Origin: Adiantum capillus-veneris
Taxonomy: Eukaryota; Streptophyta; Polypodiopsida; Polypodiales; Pteridaceae
Direction: 5' to 3'
NCBI GenBank assembly: GCA_014529385.2
Contig: CM043959.1
Coordinates: forward strand, 8,819,693 to 8,883,692
Length of the DNA: 64,000 bases
This document shows, piece by piece, positions 1 through 11,469 of the stretch. The notes beneath the pieces are model-generated. The model had not been told where the DNA came from and made no database searches. It saw only the letters and a program-made list of their open reading frames with translations. Each line of letters starts with the position of its first letter. The stretch's first letter is position 1. The position numbers were made by a program, and so were the translations under genes.

Positions 1-2
1 TG

Positions 3-1124
3 CATAAGATTTTGCAAGAGGGGTATGTATGGCCTAGTTTGCACAAGGATGTTCACCATTGGTGTAGGTCTTGCAATAGGTGTCAAGCATTTGGGAAGAG
101 AGTGTTGAAGCCAGAGCTACGAAAAACCATTATGGCGTTTGATGTGTTTGAAAAGTGGGGAATTGATGCAATAGGCCCGTTACCTATCACAAGCAGGGGC
201 AAAAGCTATATTTTGACGGCAGTGGACTATCTCTCTAAATGGGCAGAGGCTATAGCAGTAAAACAGATCATTGCAAAGGATGTGGAAAAATTTGTGTATG
301 ATGAAATATGTTGCAAGTTTGGGGTGCCACTGGAGTTACTTTCAGATAAGGGGCCTGGCTTTAGAGCTAAACTGCTAGATTTTTTATGTGCAAAGATGAA
401 GATTAGGCTCCAGCATACCACTCCTTATTACCCGCAGTGTAATGGCTTGAATGAAAGATTCAATGGTGAGTTGGTACAGATTCTTTCGAAAGTAACAGAG
501 CACCAAGGAAAGAATTGGGATTTGGAATTTCCTAGTGCATTATGGGCTTACCGTACTTCGGTGAAGACAGGTACAGGGTTTACTCCATTTCATTTGGTGT
601 ATGGAAAGGAAGCACTATTGCTTGTGGAGGTAGAGTTGCCTGCGGTCAAGATGTTAGAGAAATTGCTTGGGTCGCCTAGTGATGCATTCAAAGAGAGGCT
701 CTTGCAGTTACAAGAGGTCCAATTGGATAGGATGAGCGCATTGGAGCATTATGGGCAGATGCAGGATAAGGCTTTGGCAAAGATAAATGAAAAGGTCAAA
801 AGTAAGGGTATCAAGAAGCATGACTTGGTTTTGCGCTATAACAACAAACTGGACAACACCTTCCAAAAGAAGTTTCAAATTAAGTGGGAAGGCCCTTTCA
901 AGGTAGTGGAGTGTTTCCCGAATGGTACATATCAGTTGGCTAACCTGGATGGGATTTTACATACGTCAAGGATAAATGGATTGTGTCTTAAGTTGTATCA
1001 TGCCAGGTTGATGATGGTGGAGCAAGATGAGCTGGCTGTGGATCAAGCAGTGTTGGTGAGGGATGAGGAGACCTGTGATGCGGCGAGTCTCATATCTCTC
1101 TTTGCTGCTGCTGATCATGAATGA
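3..1124 (+). CDS. Ty3/gypsy integrase, C-terminal part of pol (partial)
   Basis: The frame is open from the window edge, so the start is missing. It begins inside the HHCC zinc-binding module (CRSCNRC) and continues through the DDE core: D in GIDAIGP, D in SDKGPGF and E in NERFNGE, all present. The C-terminal part has the WEGPFKV motif followed by NGTYQLANLDG and INGLCLKLYH. That ending is usual in Tat-like plant gypsy elements; no chromodomain is seen. Integrase joins element cDNA to nuclear DNA. The visible part is uninterrupted to the stop at 1122-1124, but RNase H and RT lie outside the window. A polypurine tract and LTR follow about 210 bp downstream. Confidence 0.9.
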   Translation, partial: HKILQEGYVWPSLHKDVHHWCRSCNRCQAFGKRVLKPELRKTIMAFDVFEKWGIDAIGPLPITSRGKSYILTAVDYLSKWAEAIAVKQIIAKDVEKFVYDEICCKFGVPLELLSDKGPGFRAKLLDFLCAKMKIRLQHTTPYYPQCNGLNERFNGELVQILSKVTEHQGKNWDLEFPSALWAYRTSVKTGTGFTPFHLVYGKEALLLVEVELPAVKMLEKLLGSPSDAFKERLLQLQEVQLDRMSALEHYGQMQDKALAKINEKVKSKGIKKHDLVLRYNNKLDNTFQKKFQIKWEGPFKVVECFPNGTYQLANLDGILHTSRINGLCLKLYHARLMMVEQDELAVDQAVLVRDEETCDAASLISLFAAADHE

Positions 1125-1337
1125 TCTAGCAGGCTAGGGGATGGGCAAATGATGTCAGGAGTTTTTTGGAGCAAGGGATTGCGCATATGTACATACACAT
1201 GCATGGTGCATCAAATAAAGGATTGCCCATTTTCCTTAGCCAGGTGGTTATGTGGGGCCCACATGTGTACAGGTAGGACAGGGTGTACATAGTGCATCGA
1301 TTTTCACTATTACCAGTATCATTGTGTTTTTTCTACA

Positions 1338-1352
1338 ATAAGGAGGAGTTGG
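1338..1352 (+). other. Polypurine tract of gypsy element (copy 1)
   Basis: A purine run (AATAAGGAGGAG, then TTGG) lies immediately before a TG dinucleotide that begins the inferred LTR. This is the usual plus-strand primer position in LTR retrotransposons. The duplicate is at 5001-5015. Confidence 0.55.
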
Positions 1353-1357
1353 TAGCG

Positions 1358-2063
1358 TGTAAAACTTCTCGAGGAAGCTATCCGCGGGCCGACGACGTGA
1401 GGTCAGCAGGTGCGTCAGATGGCATCTAGTGGCGTCAGGAGGGCGAACGAGGTCAATATTTGCACGCAGATGAGGACGGACACAACGTGGGTGTTTGCTT
1501 GTGAGAATTATGCAAAAAGGTCATCATGAGGACCTTTTTTTGGGGCCACTTCACGTGGTGGCGAGGTGCATTATTGGAAAAAAGCTGAGTGCCAGGTGTG
1601 CGAATGATGCAAAAAGGTGACAACTATGCACTGCGAGGTCAGTTTTTGGCCTGTTCGAGGTCCGTTTGAGGTCATCTAAAAGGCCAAGGGTGCCCAACTA
1701 GAAAATCTAAGTGTGGGAACTGAAAAAACTGAGAGAAGACCAGAAAAAACGTGGAGAAGAGAGGAGGAACAACCGCAGGTGTGTTTTTGGTGTTTTTGGA
1801 GCCTGTTTTGGCCGTAAATTGCTCATCCGATGTCGGATTTGAGCACTTTGACATTGTAGACTGGGGTTTTGGGCCGTTTCGGACGCGATGGCGCTGTCCA
1901 TTTTGCCAAATTCACCACTCTTTTTTTGATGTTTTTGCTGTGTAAGTTTCTCCTATGAATGAAGCTTCTTCTCCAATTTGTGATTGTATCTGGCATATTT
2001 TACCCATATTGTGTGAGCTATTTGCCCCATTGGTGTTGGCCCAAGCTCAATTGTATCTAAACA
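1358..2063 (+). repeat. Probable 3' LTR of gypsy element (copy 1)
   Basis: Starts TGTAAAACTTC just after the polypurine tract. The end is a guess at a TAAACA near 2063, because the partner LTR is not in the window. It contains a perfect 9-bp hairpin (1514-1522 with 1531-1539). The match to 5021 onward comes from the tandem duplication, not from a 5'/3' LTR pair. Confidence 0.5.
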
Positions 2064-2095
2064 TCAGAAATTATCCTCTTTTGAGCTGAGTTTTT

Positions 2096-2131
<36 letters not shown>

Positions 2132-3513
2132 TGTGTGGAGTGGGCAAGTGGATAGTCTCTCTCCTCTCACTCCAGAGGTGTGTTCCCTGTCTCGGCCAGG
2201 TGTGTTGTGTAAGCCGAGTGGTGCCCCATAGTGTGTGTGTGTATCTTCCCAAGAGTGTGTGTCGGGTCGTTATAGAGGCGCTGTGTGTGTTTTCATCCCG
2301 CTCACAACGTATTCGTAAGAGCATGGTCATGCTAAGCATCTAAACTAACATAATATGATGGAAGGAGGAGCCATTTACACGTGTCAAAATCTGAGACATG
2401 AAAGCTAAACTCCAAAACTGAGAGAAGCCCTTGTGCACGCGATAAAGAGGGAGCGAGAACGAGAGAGAGAGGCCGCCGAAGGTGGCCGGCTGTACTAGTG
2501 CACTATAGTTTTTAGGGTGGGTTCCCTGTATGAAGTGATATGAAATCGTTGCACATTGGCAACCAATCAAATGCACGCAAGTAAGCAATGTTGTTCACTA
2601 TGTGCGGCGACAACGGGTAGCTCCACGTGCCATCTCACAAAACAAAACAACCCTATTGCTTTGGAACCCCCCCCCCCCCCCCCCTTGAAAATTGTATTTT
2701 CACCCTCCACATAACTTGACAGCAAGAAAGTATTCGTGTTGCACCCTTTGTTTTTCCCCAATGGAACCACATTGTTTTTAAATATAAAACAAACCAATCT
2801 CCCCCCCTCCCTCCCCCCCTTCCCTTCTTACATAAATAGATTAATGTCTACCCTTTTGTGAGTCTATCAACATCAAAATAGAGAAGGAGATTAAGCTCCT
2901 TTGTACTTCATAGCAAGTACATTAGCCAGCTTGGGAGGAGAAACAAGAGTCAGTTTTGCCAAATTTTTTCTTTTTTTTGTCCATATGGAAGCTAGTTTCT
3001 TTGAGAGTTGTTCGGCGTGTTATACGTGCACTAATGTGTATTTATGTAGCGTTCTTTTAGGGCAAACGTGTCAAGAAAACAATGGTGGTGTAAATCAGCT
3101 CACTAAGGTGAGGTTTACTTATGTGAATCATACATTCATGAGAAAGTTGAAATGTTGTGTCCAGGTCTTTACCCTTTTTGTTTTGCAATATAGGTACAAC
3201 TGACTCCAACGCAAATCAAATTTTTGATCCTCAACAAGACAATGACGACCCTACTCTCTACCAATCTCGTTTCTCTCAATCTATAGAGTTTCCATCCATA
3301 CCCCCCTCTTTCTTTCCACATGCCACCTCATGCCTACCCAACCATGTTCAACTCTCCATCCATCTCTCCCAACTTTCCCTTCATGTTTATACCCCCAAAT
3401 TATGGTTCCTGAATTCCACCACCCCTTCCCTCACCTCCTCTAAATGCTCATAGTCCACATTCTCCTATGGCTACACAACCTTCTCGTCCCTCAACCCCTC
3501 TAAGTGAGACTAG
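2064..3513. other. Flank between LTR and duplication junction (copy 1)
   Basis: Contains a T-run plus (GT)n at about 2091-2131, a poly-C run at about 2667-2684 and C/T-rich tracts near 2801-2826. The last 190 bp read as the proline-rich start of the ORF1-like gene described at 6984-8069, cut off by the junction. No other coding signal is supported; open frames over the GT repeat are repeat artefacts. Confidence 0.6.
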
Positions 3514-4787
3514 CATACAGGTACAAATTGATTGGTGATGACTTATACATGAAAGGGGCTGATCTCGTGTTGAGACGTGTACCTTGGCGGGAGGAGCTTT
3601 ACAGAGTGTTGGAAGAGAATCACGAAGGCGCATGTGGTGGCCATTTTGCTCTAAAGATCACCTTGCATAAGATTTTGCAAGAGGGGTATGTATCGCCTAG
3701 TTTGCACAAGGATGTTCACCATTGGTGTAGGTCTTGCAATAGGTGTCAAGCATTTGGGAAGAGAGTGTTGAAGCCAGAGCTACGAAAAACCATTATGGCG
3801 TTTGATGTGTTTGAAAAGTGGGGAATTGATGCAATAGGCCCGTAACCTATCACAAGCAGGGGCAAAAGCTATATTTTGACGGCAGTGGACTATCTCTCTA
3901 GATGGGCAGAGGCTATAGCAGTAAAACAGATCACTGCAAAGGATGTGGAAAAATTTGTGTATGATGAAATATGTTGCAAGTTTGGGGTGCCACTGGAGTT
4001 ACTTTCAGATAAGGGGCCTGGCTTTAGAGCTAAACTGCTAGATTTTTTATGTGCAAAGATGAAGATTAGGCACCAGCATACCACTCCTTATTACCCGCAG
4101 TGTAATGACTTGAATGAAAGATTCAATGGTGAGTTGGTACAGATTCTTTCGAAAGTGACAGAGCACCAAGGAAAGAATTGGGATTTGGAATTGCCTAGTG
4201 CATTATGGGCTTACCGTACTTCGGTGAAGACAGGTACAGGGTTTACTCCATTTCATTTGGTGTATGGAAAGGAAGCACTATTGCCTGTGGAGGTAGAGTT
4301 GCCTGCGGTCAAGATGTTAGAGAAGTTGCTTGGGTCGCCTAGTGATGCATTCAAAGAGAGGCTCTTGCAGTTACAAGAGGTCCAATTGGATAGGATGAGC
4401 GCATTGGAGCATTATGGGCAGATGCAGGATAAGGCTTTGGCAAAGATAAATGAAAAGGTCAAAAGTAAGGGTATCAAGAAGCATGACTTGGTTTGGCGCT
4501 ATAACAGCAAACTGGACAACACCTTCCAAAAGAAGTTTCAAATTAAGTGGGAAGGCCCTTTCAAGGTAGTGGAGTGTTTCCCGAATGGTACATATCAGTT
4601 GGCTAACCTGGATGGGATTTTACATACGTTAAGGATAAATGGATTGCGTCTTAAGTTGTATCATGCTAGGTTGATGATGGTGGAGCAAGATGAGCTGGCT
4701 GTGGATCAAGCAGTGTTGGTGAGGGATGAGGAGACGTGTGATGCGGCGAGTCTCATATCTCTCTTTGCTGCTGCTGATCATGAATGA
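3513..4787 (+). pseudogene. Ty3/gypsy integrase, duplicate with a nonsense codon
   Basis: Reads in frame from the duplication junction through a more complete HHCC module (NHEGACGGH, then CRSCNRC). It then meets a TAA at 3843-3845, where the first copy has TTA. After the stop, the same frame resumes through the catalytic D (SDKGPGF) and E (NERFNGE) to the normal end. Otherwise it is nearly identical to the first copy. The stop removes the last two catalytic residues from any product. This single T-to-A difference is the main functional change between the copies. Confidence 0.9.
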
Positions 4788-5020
4788 TCTAGCAGGCTAG
4801 GGGATGGGCAAATGATGTCAGGAGTTTTTTGGAGCAAGGGATTGCGCATATGTACATACACATGCATGGTGCATCAAATAAAGGATTGCCCATTTTCCTT
4901 AGCCAGGTGGTTATGTGGGGCCCACATGTGTATAGGTAGGACAGGGTGTACATAGTGCATCGATTTTCACTATTACCAGTATCATTGTGTTTTTTCTACA
5001 ATAAGGAGGAGTTGGTAGCG

Positions 5021-5726
5021 TGTAAAACTTCTCGACGAAGCTATCCGCGGGCCGACGACGTGAGGTCAGCAGGTGCGTCAGATGGCATCTAGTGGCGTCA
5101 GGAGGGCGAACGAGGTCTATATTTGCACGCAGATGAGGACGGACACAACGTGGGTGTTTGCTTGTGAGAATTATGCAAAAAGGTCATCATGAGGACCTTT
5201 TTTTGGGGCCACTTCACATGGTGGCGAGGTGCATTATTGGAAAAAAGCTGAGTGCCAGGTGTGCGAATGATGCAAAAAGGTGACAACTATGCACTGCGAG
5301 GTCAGTTTTTGGCCTGTTCGGGGTCCGTTTGAGGTCATCTAAAAGGCCAAGGGTGCCCAACTAAAAAATCTAAGTGTGGGAACTGAAAAAACTGAGAGAA
5401 GACCAGAAAAAACGTGGAGAAGAGAGGAGGAACAACCGCAGGTGTGTTTTTGGTGTTTTTGGAGCCTGTTTTGGCCGTAAACTGCTCATCCGATGTCGGA
5501 TTTGAGCACTTTGACATTGTAGACTGGGGTTTTGGGCCGTTCCGGACGCGATGGCGCTGTCCATTTTGCCAAATTCCTCACTCTTTTTTTTCTGTGTTTG
5601 CTGTGTAAGTTTCTCCTATGAATGAAGCTTCTTCTCCAATTTGTGATTGTATCTGGCATATTTTACCCATATTGTGTGAGCTATTTGCCCCATTGGTGTT
5701 GGCCCAAGCTCAATTGTATCTAAACA
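5021..5726 (+). repeat. Probable gypsy 3' LTR (copy 2)
   Basis: Duplicate of the LTR starting at 1358, with the same polypurine tract just upstream (5001-5015) and a few substitutions. The 3' limit is inferred from the TAAACA ending and is uncertain by tens of bases. Confidence 0.5.
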
Positions 5727-5753
5727 TCAGAAATTATCCTCTTTTGAGCTGAG

Positions 5754-5795
<42 letters not shown>

Positions 5796-6983
5796 TGTGT
5801 GGAGTGGGCAAGTGGAAAGTCTCTCTCCTCTCACTCCAGAGGTGTGTTCCCTGTCTCGGCCAGGTGTGTTGTGTAAGCCGAGTGGTGCCCCATAGTGTGT
5901 GTGTGTATCTTCCCAAGAGTGTGTGTCGGGTCGTTATAGAGACGCTGTGTGTGTTTTCATCCCGCTCACAACGTATTCGTAAGAGCATGGTCATGCTAAG
6001 CATCTAAACTAACATAATATGATGGAAGGAGGAGCCATTTACACGTGTCAAAATCTGAGACATGAAAGCTAAACTCCAAAACTGAGAGAAGCCCTTGTGC
6101 ACGCGATAAAGAGGGAGCGAGAACGAGAGAGAGAGGCCGCCGAAGGTGGCCGGCTGTACTAGTGCACTATAGTTTTTAGGGTGGGTTCCCTGTATGAAGT
6201 GATATGAAATCGTTGCACATTGGCAACCAATCAAATGCACGCAAGTAAGCAATGTTGTTCACTATGTGCGGCGACAACGGGTAGCTCCACGTGCCATCTC
6301 ACAAAACAAAACAACCCTATTGCTTTGGAACACCCCCCCCCCCCCCCCTTGAAAATTGTATTTTCACCCTCCACATAACTTGACAGCAAGAAAGTATTCG
6401 TGTTGCACCCTTTGTTTTTCCCCAATGGAACCACATTGTTTTTAAATATAAAACAAACCAATCTCCCCCCCTCCCTCCCCCCCTTCCCTTCTTACATAAA
6501 TAGATTAATGTCTACCCTTTTGTGAGTCTATCAACATCAAAATAGAGAAGGAGATTAAGCTCCTTTGTACTTCATAGCAAGTACATTAGCCAGCTTGGGA
6601 GGAGAAACAAGAGTCAGTTTTGCCAAATTTTTTCTTTTTTTTGTCCATATGGAAGCTAGTTTCTTTGAGAGTTGTTCGGCGTGTTATACGTGCACTAATG
6701 TGTATTTATGTAGCGTTCTTTTAGGGCAAACGTGTCAAGAAAACAATGGTGGTGTAAATCAGCTCACTAAGGTGAGGTTTACTTATGTGAATCATACATT
6801 CATGAGAAAGTTGAAATGTTGTGTCCAGGTCTTTACCCTTTTTGTTTTGCAATATAGGTACAACTGACTCCAACGCAAATCAAATTTTTGATCCTCAACA
6901 AGACAATGACGACCCTACTCTCTACCAATCTCGTTTCTCTCAATCTATAGAGTTTCCATCCATACCCCCCTCTTTCTTTCCAC
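5727..6983. other. Flank of LTR copy 2; microsatellites, no gene
   Basis: Duplicate of 2064-3320. Contains (GT)n at about 5757-5794, poly-C at about 6332-6348 and pyrimidine tracts near 6463-6490. It lies upstream of a decayed Harbinger-type ORF1 and may be that element's 5' region, but no terminal inverted repeat was found. Confidence 0.5.
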
Positions 6984-8069
6984 ATGCCACCTCATGCCTA
7001 CCAAACCATGTTCAACTCTCCATCCATCTCTCCCAACTTTCCCTTCATGTTTATACCCCCAAATTATGGTTCCTGAATTCCACCACCCCTTCCCTCACCT
7101 CCTCTAAATGCTCATAGTCCACATTCTCCTATGGCTACACAACCTTCTCGTCCCTCAACCCCTCTAAGTGAGACTAGTCCTAACTCCAATATGGATGACC
7201 CCTCCCCCCCCCCCCCCCCCCCCCCCCAACCCCCCCCCCTCCCCCAAAAAAATCATGTGGCATCCCAACCATCATCCAACCCTACCCCTAATGTCATGCG
7301 GGCTTATCAACACAAGGCCTTAGGCAAGTCGTGCCAAATGTTTGAAGAGGAAAGAAGCCGCCAATGAGGAGGTTGTGCTACAAAACTAGGCCATAGCAAA
7401 GAATCCCAAAGCCTCAAGGAAGAAGGGCAACATCGACTTGAGAGATGATGACGATGGAGACAACATAAAAAGCAAGTGGAAAGACTAGTGGGTGGACTAA
7501 ATCATTCATGTTTGGGGGGCATGAATGAGGAGTTCAATAATCCTGGGAAGCAAGGGATTAATTTGTGGGCAAAGGTGGCCACTAAACTAGCTACCACTTA
7601 ACCTCATTTTGTTAAATATAACAGTTTTGTTTTGCAAAAAGTAGCAAGCAGTGCTACAACTTTACAGGCAGGACAAAGCCCACAACTCAATTTTTGGAAA
7701 TGAGAGGAGGAACGTATGCAAATGGTTCAACACAATGGATGATTACTACTCACTAGAGTCACTATTACTCCTGTTAGCCATGCTTCTTCATCAACAATGG
7801 AGGATGTCACCCAACCAATTGGTGACAACACAAAAGAAAATGCCACCCCACATCAAGAGAAGACCCAACCCACCCTATCTACAAGATTTAAAGACACTCA
7901 GAAGTACGAGGAGTCTTTGGTCAAGATGACTAGTACAGGGAAACTTCTCTTGGAGCATCTCAAGGAGATCTCTAGCCAGAATATTGCCTTGGAGAAGGAG
8001 TGGCTCAACATACTAGCAGTAATGCGTATGACTATGAGTGACTTTTTAAAGGAGTCTAGGGGCGAGTGA
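6984..8069 (+). pseudogene. Trihelix/Myb-like ORF1 of a PIF/Harbinger element, decayed
   Basis: The proline-rich N-terminus (MPPHAYPTMFN, later a poly-Pro run over the C tract at 7202-7226) leads into a broken DNA-binding region. Fragments in shifted frames read GMNEEFNNPGKQGINLWA (about 7510-7580), then YRQDKAHNSIFGNERRN and CKWFNTMDDYY (about 7660-7750). These resemble plant trihelix/Myb-SANT-like proteins, the partner protein of PIF/Harbinger transposases. The tail near 7930-8069 is an alpha-helical EKEWLNILAVMRMTMSDF stretch. Several stops and frameshifts make it non-functional. A host trihelix gene relic is the alternative; the downstream transposase fragment favours Harbinger. Confidence 0.5.
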
Positions 8070-8570
8070 CAAGTAGCTTTAGAATTTTCATGATTCCAAG
8101 CTTTCAATTTTTCAAATTTTTGCTGTAATTTTTCATATATAGCTTTCCATGTTCCAAAGCTTTCAAATTTTATTGACATGCATCCCAAGGGTATTGTAAA
8201 GTTTCAAGGTTTTAAAGTATGATAAAAAAGTTGTAAATTTAGGTAGACTATCACTAAATATGTTGTATTTTTTCTACCATTGAAGGATTTGATGGCCATA
8301 TTCAAGGAAATGGCTCTCTATTGTGCATGGTTGTGCTCTTTAGCCATCTATCGATTGCTATAGGAGCCCAACTTTTGCAATGATGATTCCATACTGCAAA
8401 CTTGGTTGCATGTTACCAAGTTCATGGCACGGTTTGTAAGACTTAAGAAGAGTTCCAACTAAAGGAGGGGTCACAAATGACAAAAACGAGTATGGGCATA
8501 CCCACGTACACAAGGCTTTATTCTATGCTATCTCCCAAGGGCTTATAATGCTAGCATGTGCAAGAGGAGT

Positions 8571-8870
8571 CTAAGGATCAACAAAAAATAAACCTTGAAT
8601 TACCTTTGTGGGAAGCTTGCACCATTCATGCAAAAGAGATCCACCAACTTCCGCATGGCTGCGCCAATTGAAGATACAATGTCCATCGCTCTTAGCATGA
8701 TTGCTACAGGAGATGGACTCTTGGGCCTTGGTGACACTTATGAATGTTCCAAGAGTACATCGTGTGGAATTGTGCTTGATTTTTGCAAGGAAATAATGAA
8801 ATCTAGCCTTATATTTTCCATGAAGAATCTTTTGATATGGAGTGGGTGCAGGAGGCAAAAGCAGAACTAG
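8571..8870 (+). pseudogene. PIF/Harbinger transposase N-terminal fragment
   Basis: Reads LCGKLAPFMQKRSTNFRMA, then a helix-turn-helix-like block with SMIATGDGLLGLGDTYECSK and STSCGIVLDFCKEIM. The spacing matches the N-terminal region of plant Harbinger/ALP1-like DDE proteins (their pattern is 'AL..LATGDS...G..FG..KST...I...FC'). The DDE catalytic domain is not seen downstream, so the gene is truncated. It lies 500 bp after the ORF1-like relic on the same strand, as expected for this superfamily. Confidence 0.5.
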
Positions 8871-9139
8871 CGATTCATGGAGGGCGTGCGGTAGACGATC
8901 GAAGAGAAAATGCTACATTCATGATGGAGATTCGGGCAACACGTGAAGTCAAAATAGAGGAAGCTATGGAACATGTTCAAGTCGGTGATGATGGAGGTGT
9001 CAGTGACCTTGGATTTGGCTCTGAGAGGCAAGATAGTATTGCAAAGTCAATGTACAAAGAGCAGGCAAGGATGAATGTCGAAGCTATTTCTAGAAAAGCC
9101 ACTTTAGAGAAAATGGATTCATCACCATCTTCAACTTAG
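8837..9139 (+). CDS. Unrecognised 100-residue open frame
   Basis: An ATG-initiated frame overlapping the end of the Harbinger-like fragment in another frame. It is charged (RRENATFMMEIRATREVK) with no domain I recognise. It could be a displaced piece of the same element or chance. Kept because it has protein-like composition and lies within the element's expected span. Confidence 0.2.
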   Translation: MEWVQEAKAELAIHGGRAVDDRRENATFMMEIRATREVKIEEAMEHVQVGDDGGVSDLGFGSERQDSIAKSMYKEQARMNVEAISRKATLEKMDSSPSST

Positions 9140-10990
9140 ATCTTTATAGCAAATGAATTCAGTTTAATAAAAAACTTATACCACTATAAGAGGAAAGATT
9201 GAGAACCGCCGTTATTACCGCAAGTTAACAAATGAAACTGGAAGGAGAAAAAATTGCATTGGCGGCAACGGTTTACTAGCAATAGACGGGGTAATAGTCA
9301 CATATATATTTTGGCATCTATTATTGTGTCTTTTGTCACAGATATTATCGCTATACGGCTTATAAAAAATAAGGGTCTCATTTGGGCCAGTGGTCCAAAT
9401 GAGCACCTTTATTTTTGACTTGCATAAAACATATGAAACATCAATTGCATTTTGAAAAATGTAATGAAAAAAATAAACAATAGACTTAATTTGAATATAC
9501 CTTACCTTGACAATTTAAAGTATAAAAAAGAAATAATTTTAAAAATACAAATAAGATCAAATTTTAGCTGATTTGTATATACATGTGCTCATAGAGTTTT
9601 TTTATACCACATTTGCACTTTAAAAGAGGAATACAATTTTTTATATTGGTCAAAGTCCTCATATTCATCCAATAATTCATATGTATAATCACCTTGACTC
9701 TACACTAACCAAAACCAAATTAAATTAGTTAATAACTCAAACCAATTACTACAATATGATTTGTCTACACTTACCACCTATAGAGGTCCGACAATTGACT
9801 CAAATTGCTCGTCTAAGAGATGTCACGGTTCTCCAACAGCCATCACCAAGTATTGAATTTTGTGTGCCACTCTTGATCCGTGACCATCTCTCTCATCAGG
9901 GGCTAAGAGTGACATTTTCCTAAGTTAGCAAATAACAAAAGAAACTCATAAACTAAAACACTTTGTTCACCGGTTTAGGATCCAATTTATAAGAACTTAC
10001 ATATTTGACTACTTTGCCTCCTGAACCATAGTGTGTGGGAGTTTGTCTAGCCTGAGAATTGCATTGTTGACGATAGGATGAGCTTGTTGCAACTTGTTCA
10101 TACTTTCTCTGCATTGCTTTTTTTTCAAATATATATATATATATATATATATATAGCCCTCCAGCCAATGCTCATTGGGGGCATTTGGAAATTGAGCATG
10201 CAAAACTGTCTTGATGTAGCGTGCATGACCGTGCTATTGATATGTGAATTTTACAAGACAATTCTTATACGTCGAATGTATAAGAATCTGAAGATGACGT
10301 TGAAACACCTTGTCTTGTGCTATACCAAAGTCCACTTTGCTGCCATACTTTACTCTCTAGTAGCATCTATGGATCCGTCAGTGTCCTCATCCTGTGCATC
10401 TAGAGAGGCATGCTCTAAAATAGGGGGCACCGTCCCCGTCCACTACCAAAGCAAGAAAATCCATAGGATTCCCCGCCACTCCACTTATCACAATGCTTGC
10501 TGCCCTGAGATGAAGGTTGATTCACGTTGCCAAAAGAAGTTTTTCAACGAGCTGTGGATTGTCCACAATGCTCGAGTGAAGCAGGAGTCAAATGGAATGG
10601 CATGGGGCCCTGTGATGAAAGGAGTGTGAGGCCCTGTAGCCGAAAGAGAATAGGTTGATAAGATGAGACTGTGGAAAGAGGTGTCATTGGTGTGAGGCTC
10701 TAGATGTACGGAGTCCCTCCCTAGTTCTCCCATGGCATTGATTTCTTAGAAAAAATGTAGTCCGCAAGTTGTTGTGGAGTGTAGCATCGAAGCAATGGAG
10801 GTACTCATCCCGCAAAGAGAGTACATGCTGGAAGTCTGGATCTACCACTAGAAAAGGAACCTAGGTAGATAGGATAGCACCTTTGTAGGTGTAAGACAAC
10901 CATGCCTTTTCAAGAGTCAAATCCACTGGAGGCAACTTCCTCACTGGATGGGGGCCCATCTGGGAGGTGAACAAACCAAAGGAAGAATGA
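9140..10990. other. AT-rich DNA with an (AT)n tract; no recognised gene
   Basis: No transposon or host domain could be read on either strand. (AT)n occupies about 10129-10155. A plus-strand open frame of 183 codons spans 10078-10629, but its start is the translated microsatellite and the remainder matches no family I know. Confidence 0.5.
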
Positions 10991-11017
10991 CTAGGTTTCT
11001 CTTCAGTAGGTGGTCTC

Positions 11018-11460
11018 TCATCCGATATCTACATTAAAGGTAGGAAAGTCTTTAGACATAAGTAGGGGATGTTGAGATGTAAAGAGAAAGATAGAGAGAG
11101 AGGTACACAAACAAGACAAGAGACACACCACGTACACCCCCAAAGACTGATTCATATCGATGAAAAGATACATATGTATAGGTGAGACCAAGTTGAGTAG
11201 AGTGAGCCACATATAGATCCAACACCCCCACTTAAACAAAGGTCTCTAGATTTGGATGAAAAACCCTAAGGGATTTCAAGCAATCCCCTATACAAATGTG
11301 ACAATATGAACCAACGATAATGATGAGAAAGCACATTAGGTATCTATGTACAAATATACAAGTGACCAAGAGGTCACAATGTGCAAATGTGGAATGTGCA
11401 CAATGTATGGTAGCTATTATATTACAATGTGATATGTATAAAGTTACCATAGTAGCAGAG
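11018..11460 (-). repeat. Ty1/copia 3' region/LTR-like sequence, copy 1
   Basis: This stretch matches 48340-48720 with modest divergence. Shared blocks include AAAGACTGATTCATAT, ATAGGTGAGACCAAGTT and ACAAATATACAAGTGACC. Both stretches lie immediately 3' of copia RNase H sequence on the minus strand, so they are probably LTR or 3'-untranslated sequence of one copia family. LTR ends could not be fixed. Confidence 0.5.
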
Positions 11461-11469
11461 AGGCTAATC

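Larger units (their letters stand above)
1..3513. repeat. Tandem duplication, left (partial) unit
   Basis: Position 1 corresponds to position 3664, and the match continues to the GACTAG at 3508-3513, which pairs with 7172-7177. Only scattered base changes and microsatellite or poly-C length differences separate the copies. The unit holds the 3' part of a gypsy integrase gene, its LTR and about 1.4 kb of flank. The left end lies outside the window, so the number of copies upstream is unknown. Confidence 0.93.
3514..7177. repeat. Tandem duplication, complete 3664-bp unit
   Basis: At 3513/3514 the sequence jumps from a proline-rich coding stretch directly into gypsy integrase sequence, whereas the same stretch continues normally after 7177. 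The junction therefore lies at the end of one unit and the start of the next. The unit contains one LTR plus unrelated flank, so simple LTR-LTR recombination does not explain it. Near-identity implies a recent duplication, or an assembly artefact. Confidence 0.92.

Noticed and set aside
1514-1539. Perfect 9-bp stem followed by a T-run, resembling an intrinsic terminator
   Set aside because: The context is a plant LTR transcribed by RNA polymerase II, so a bacterial-type terminator is not meaningful.
1672-1945. Short frames in the LTR, repeated at 5335-5608
   Set aside because: They recur only because of the tandem duplication, and nothing suggests coding function.
2064-2343. Overlapping open frames on both strands over the (GT)n repeat (also 5734-6007)
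   Set aside because: They translate CVCVCV/HTHTHT repeats; the frames exist because dinucleotide repeats lack stops.
10078-10629. 183-codon plus-strand frame
   Set aside because: Starts in the (AT)n tract as IYIYIY and has no recognisable domain; kept only as a note in the noncoding entry.
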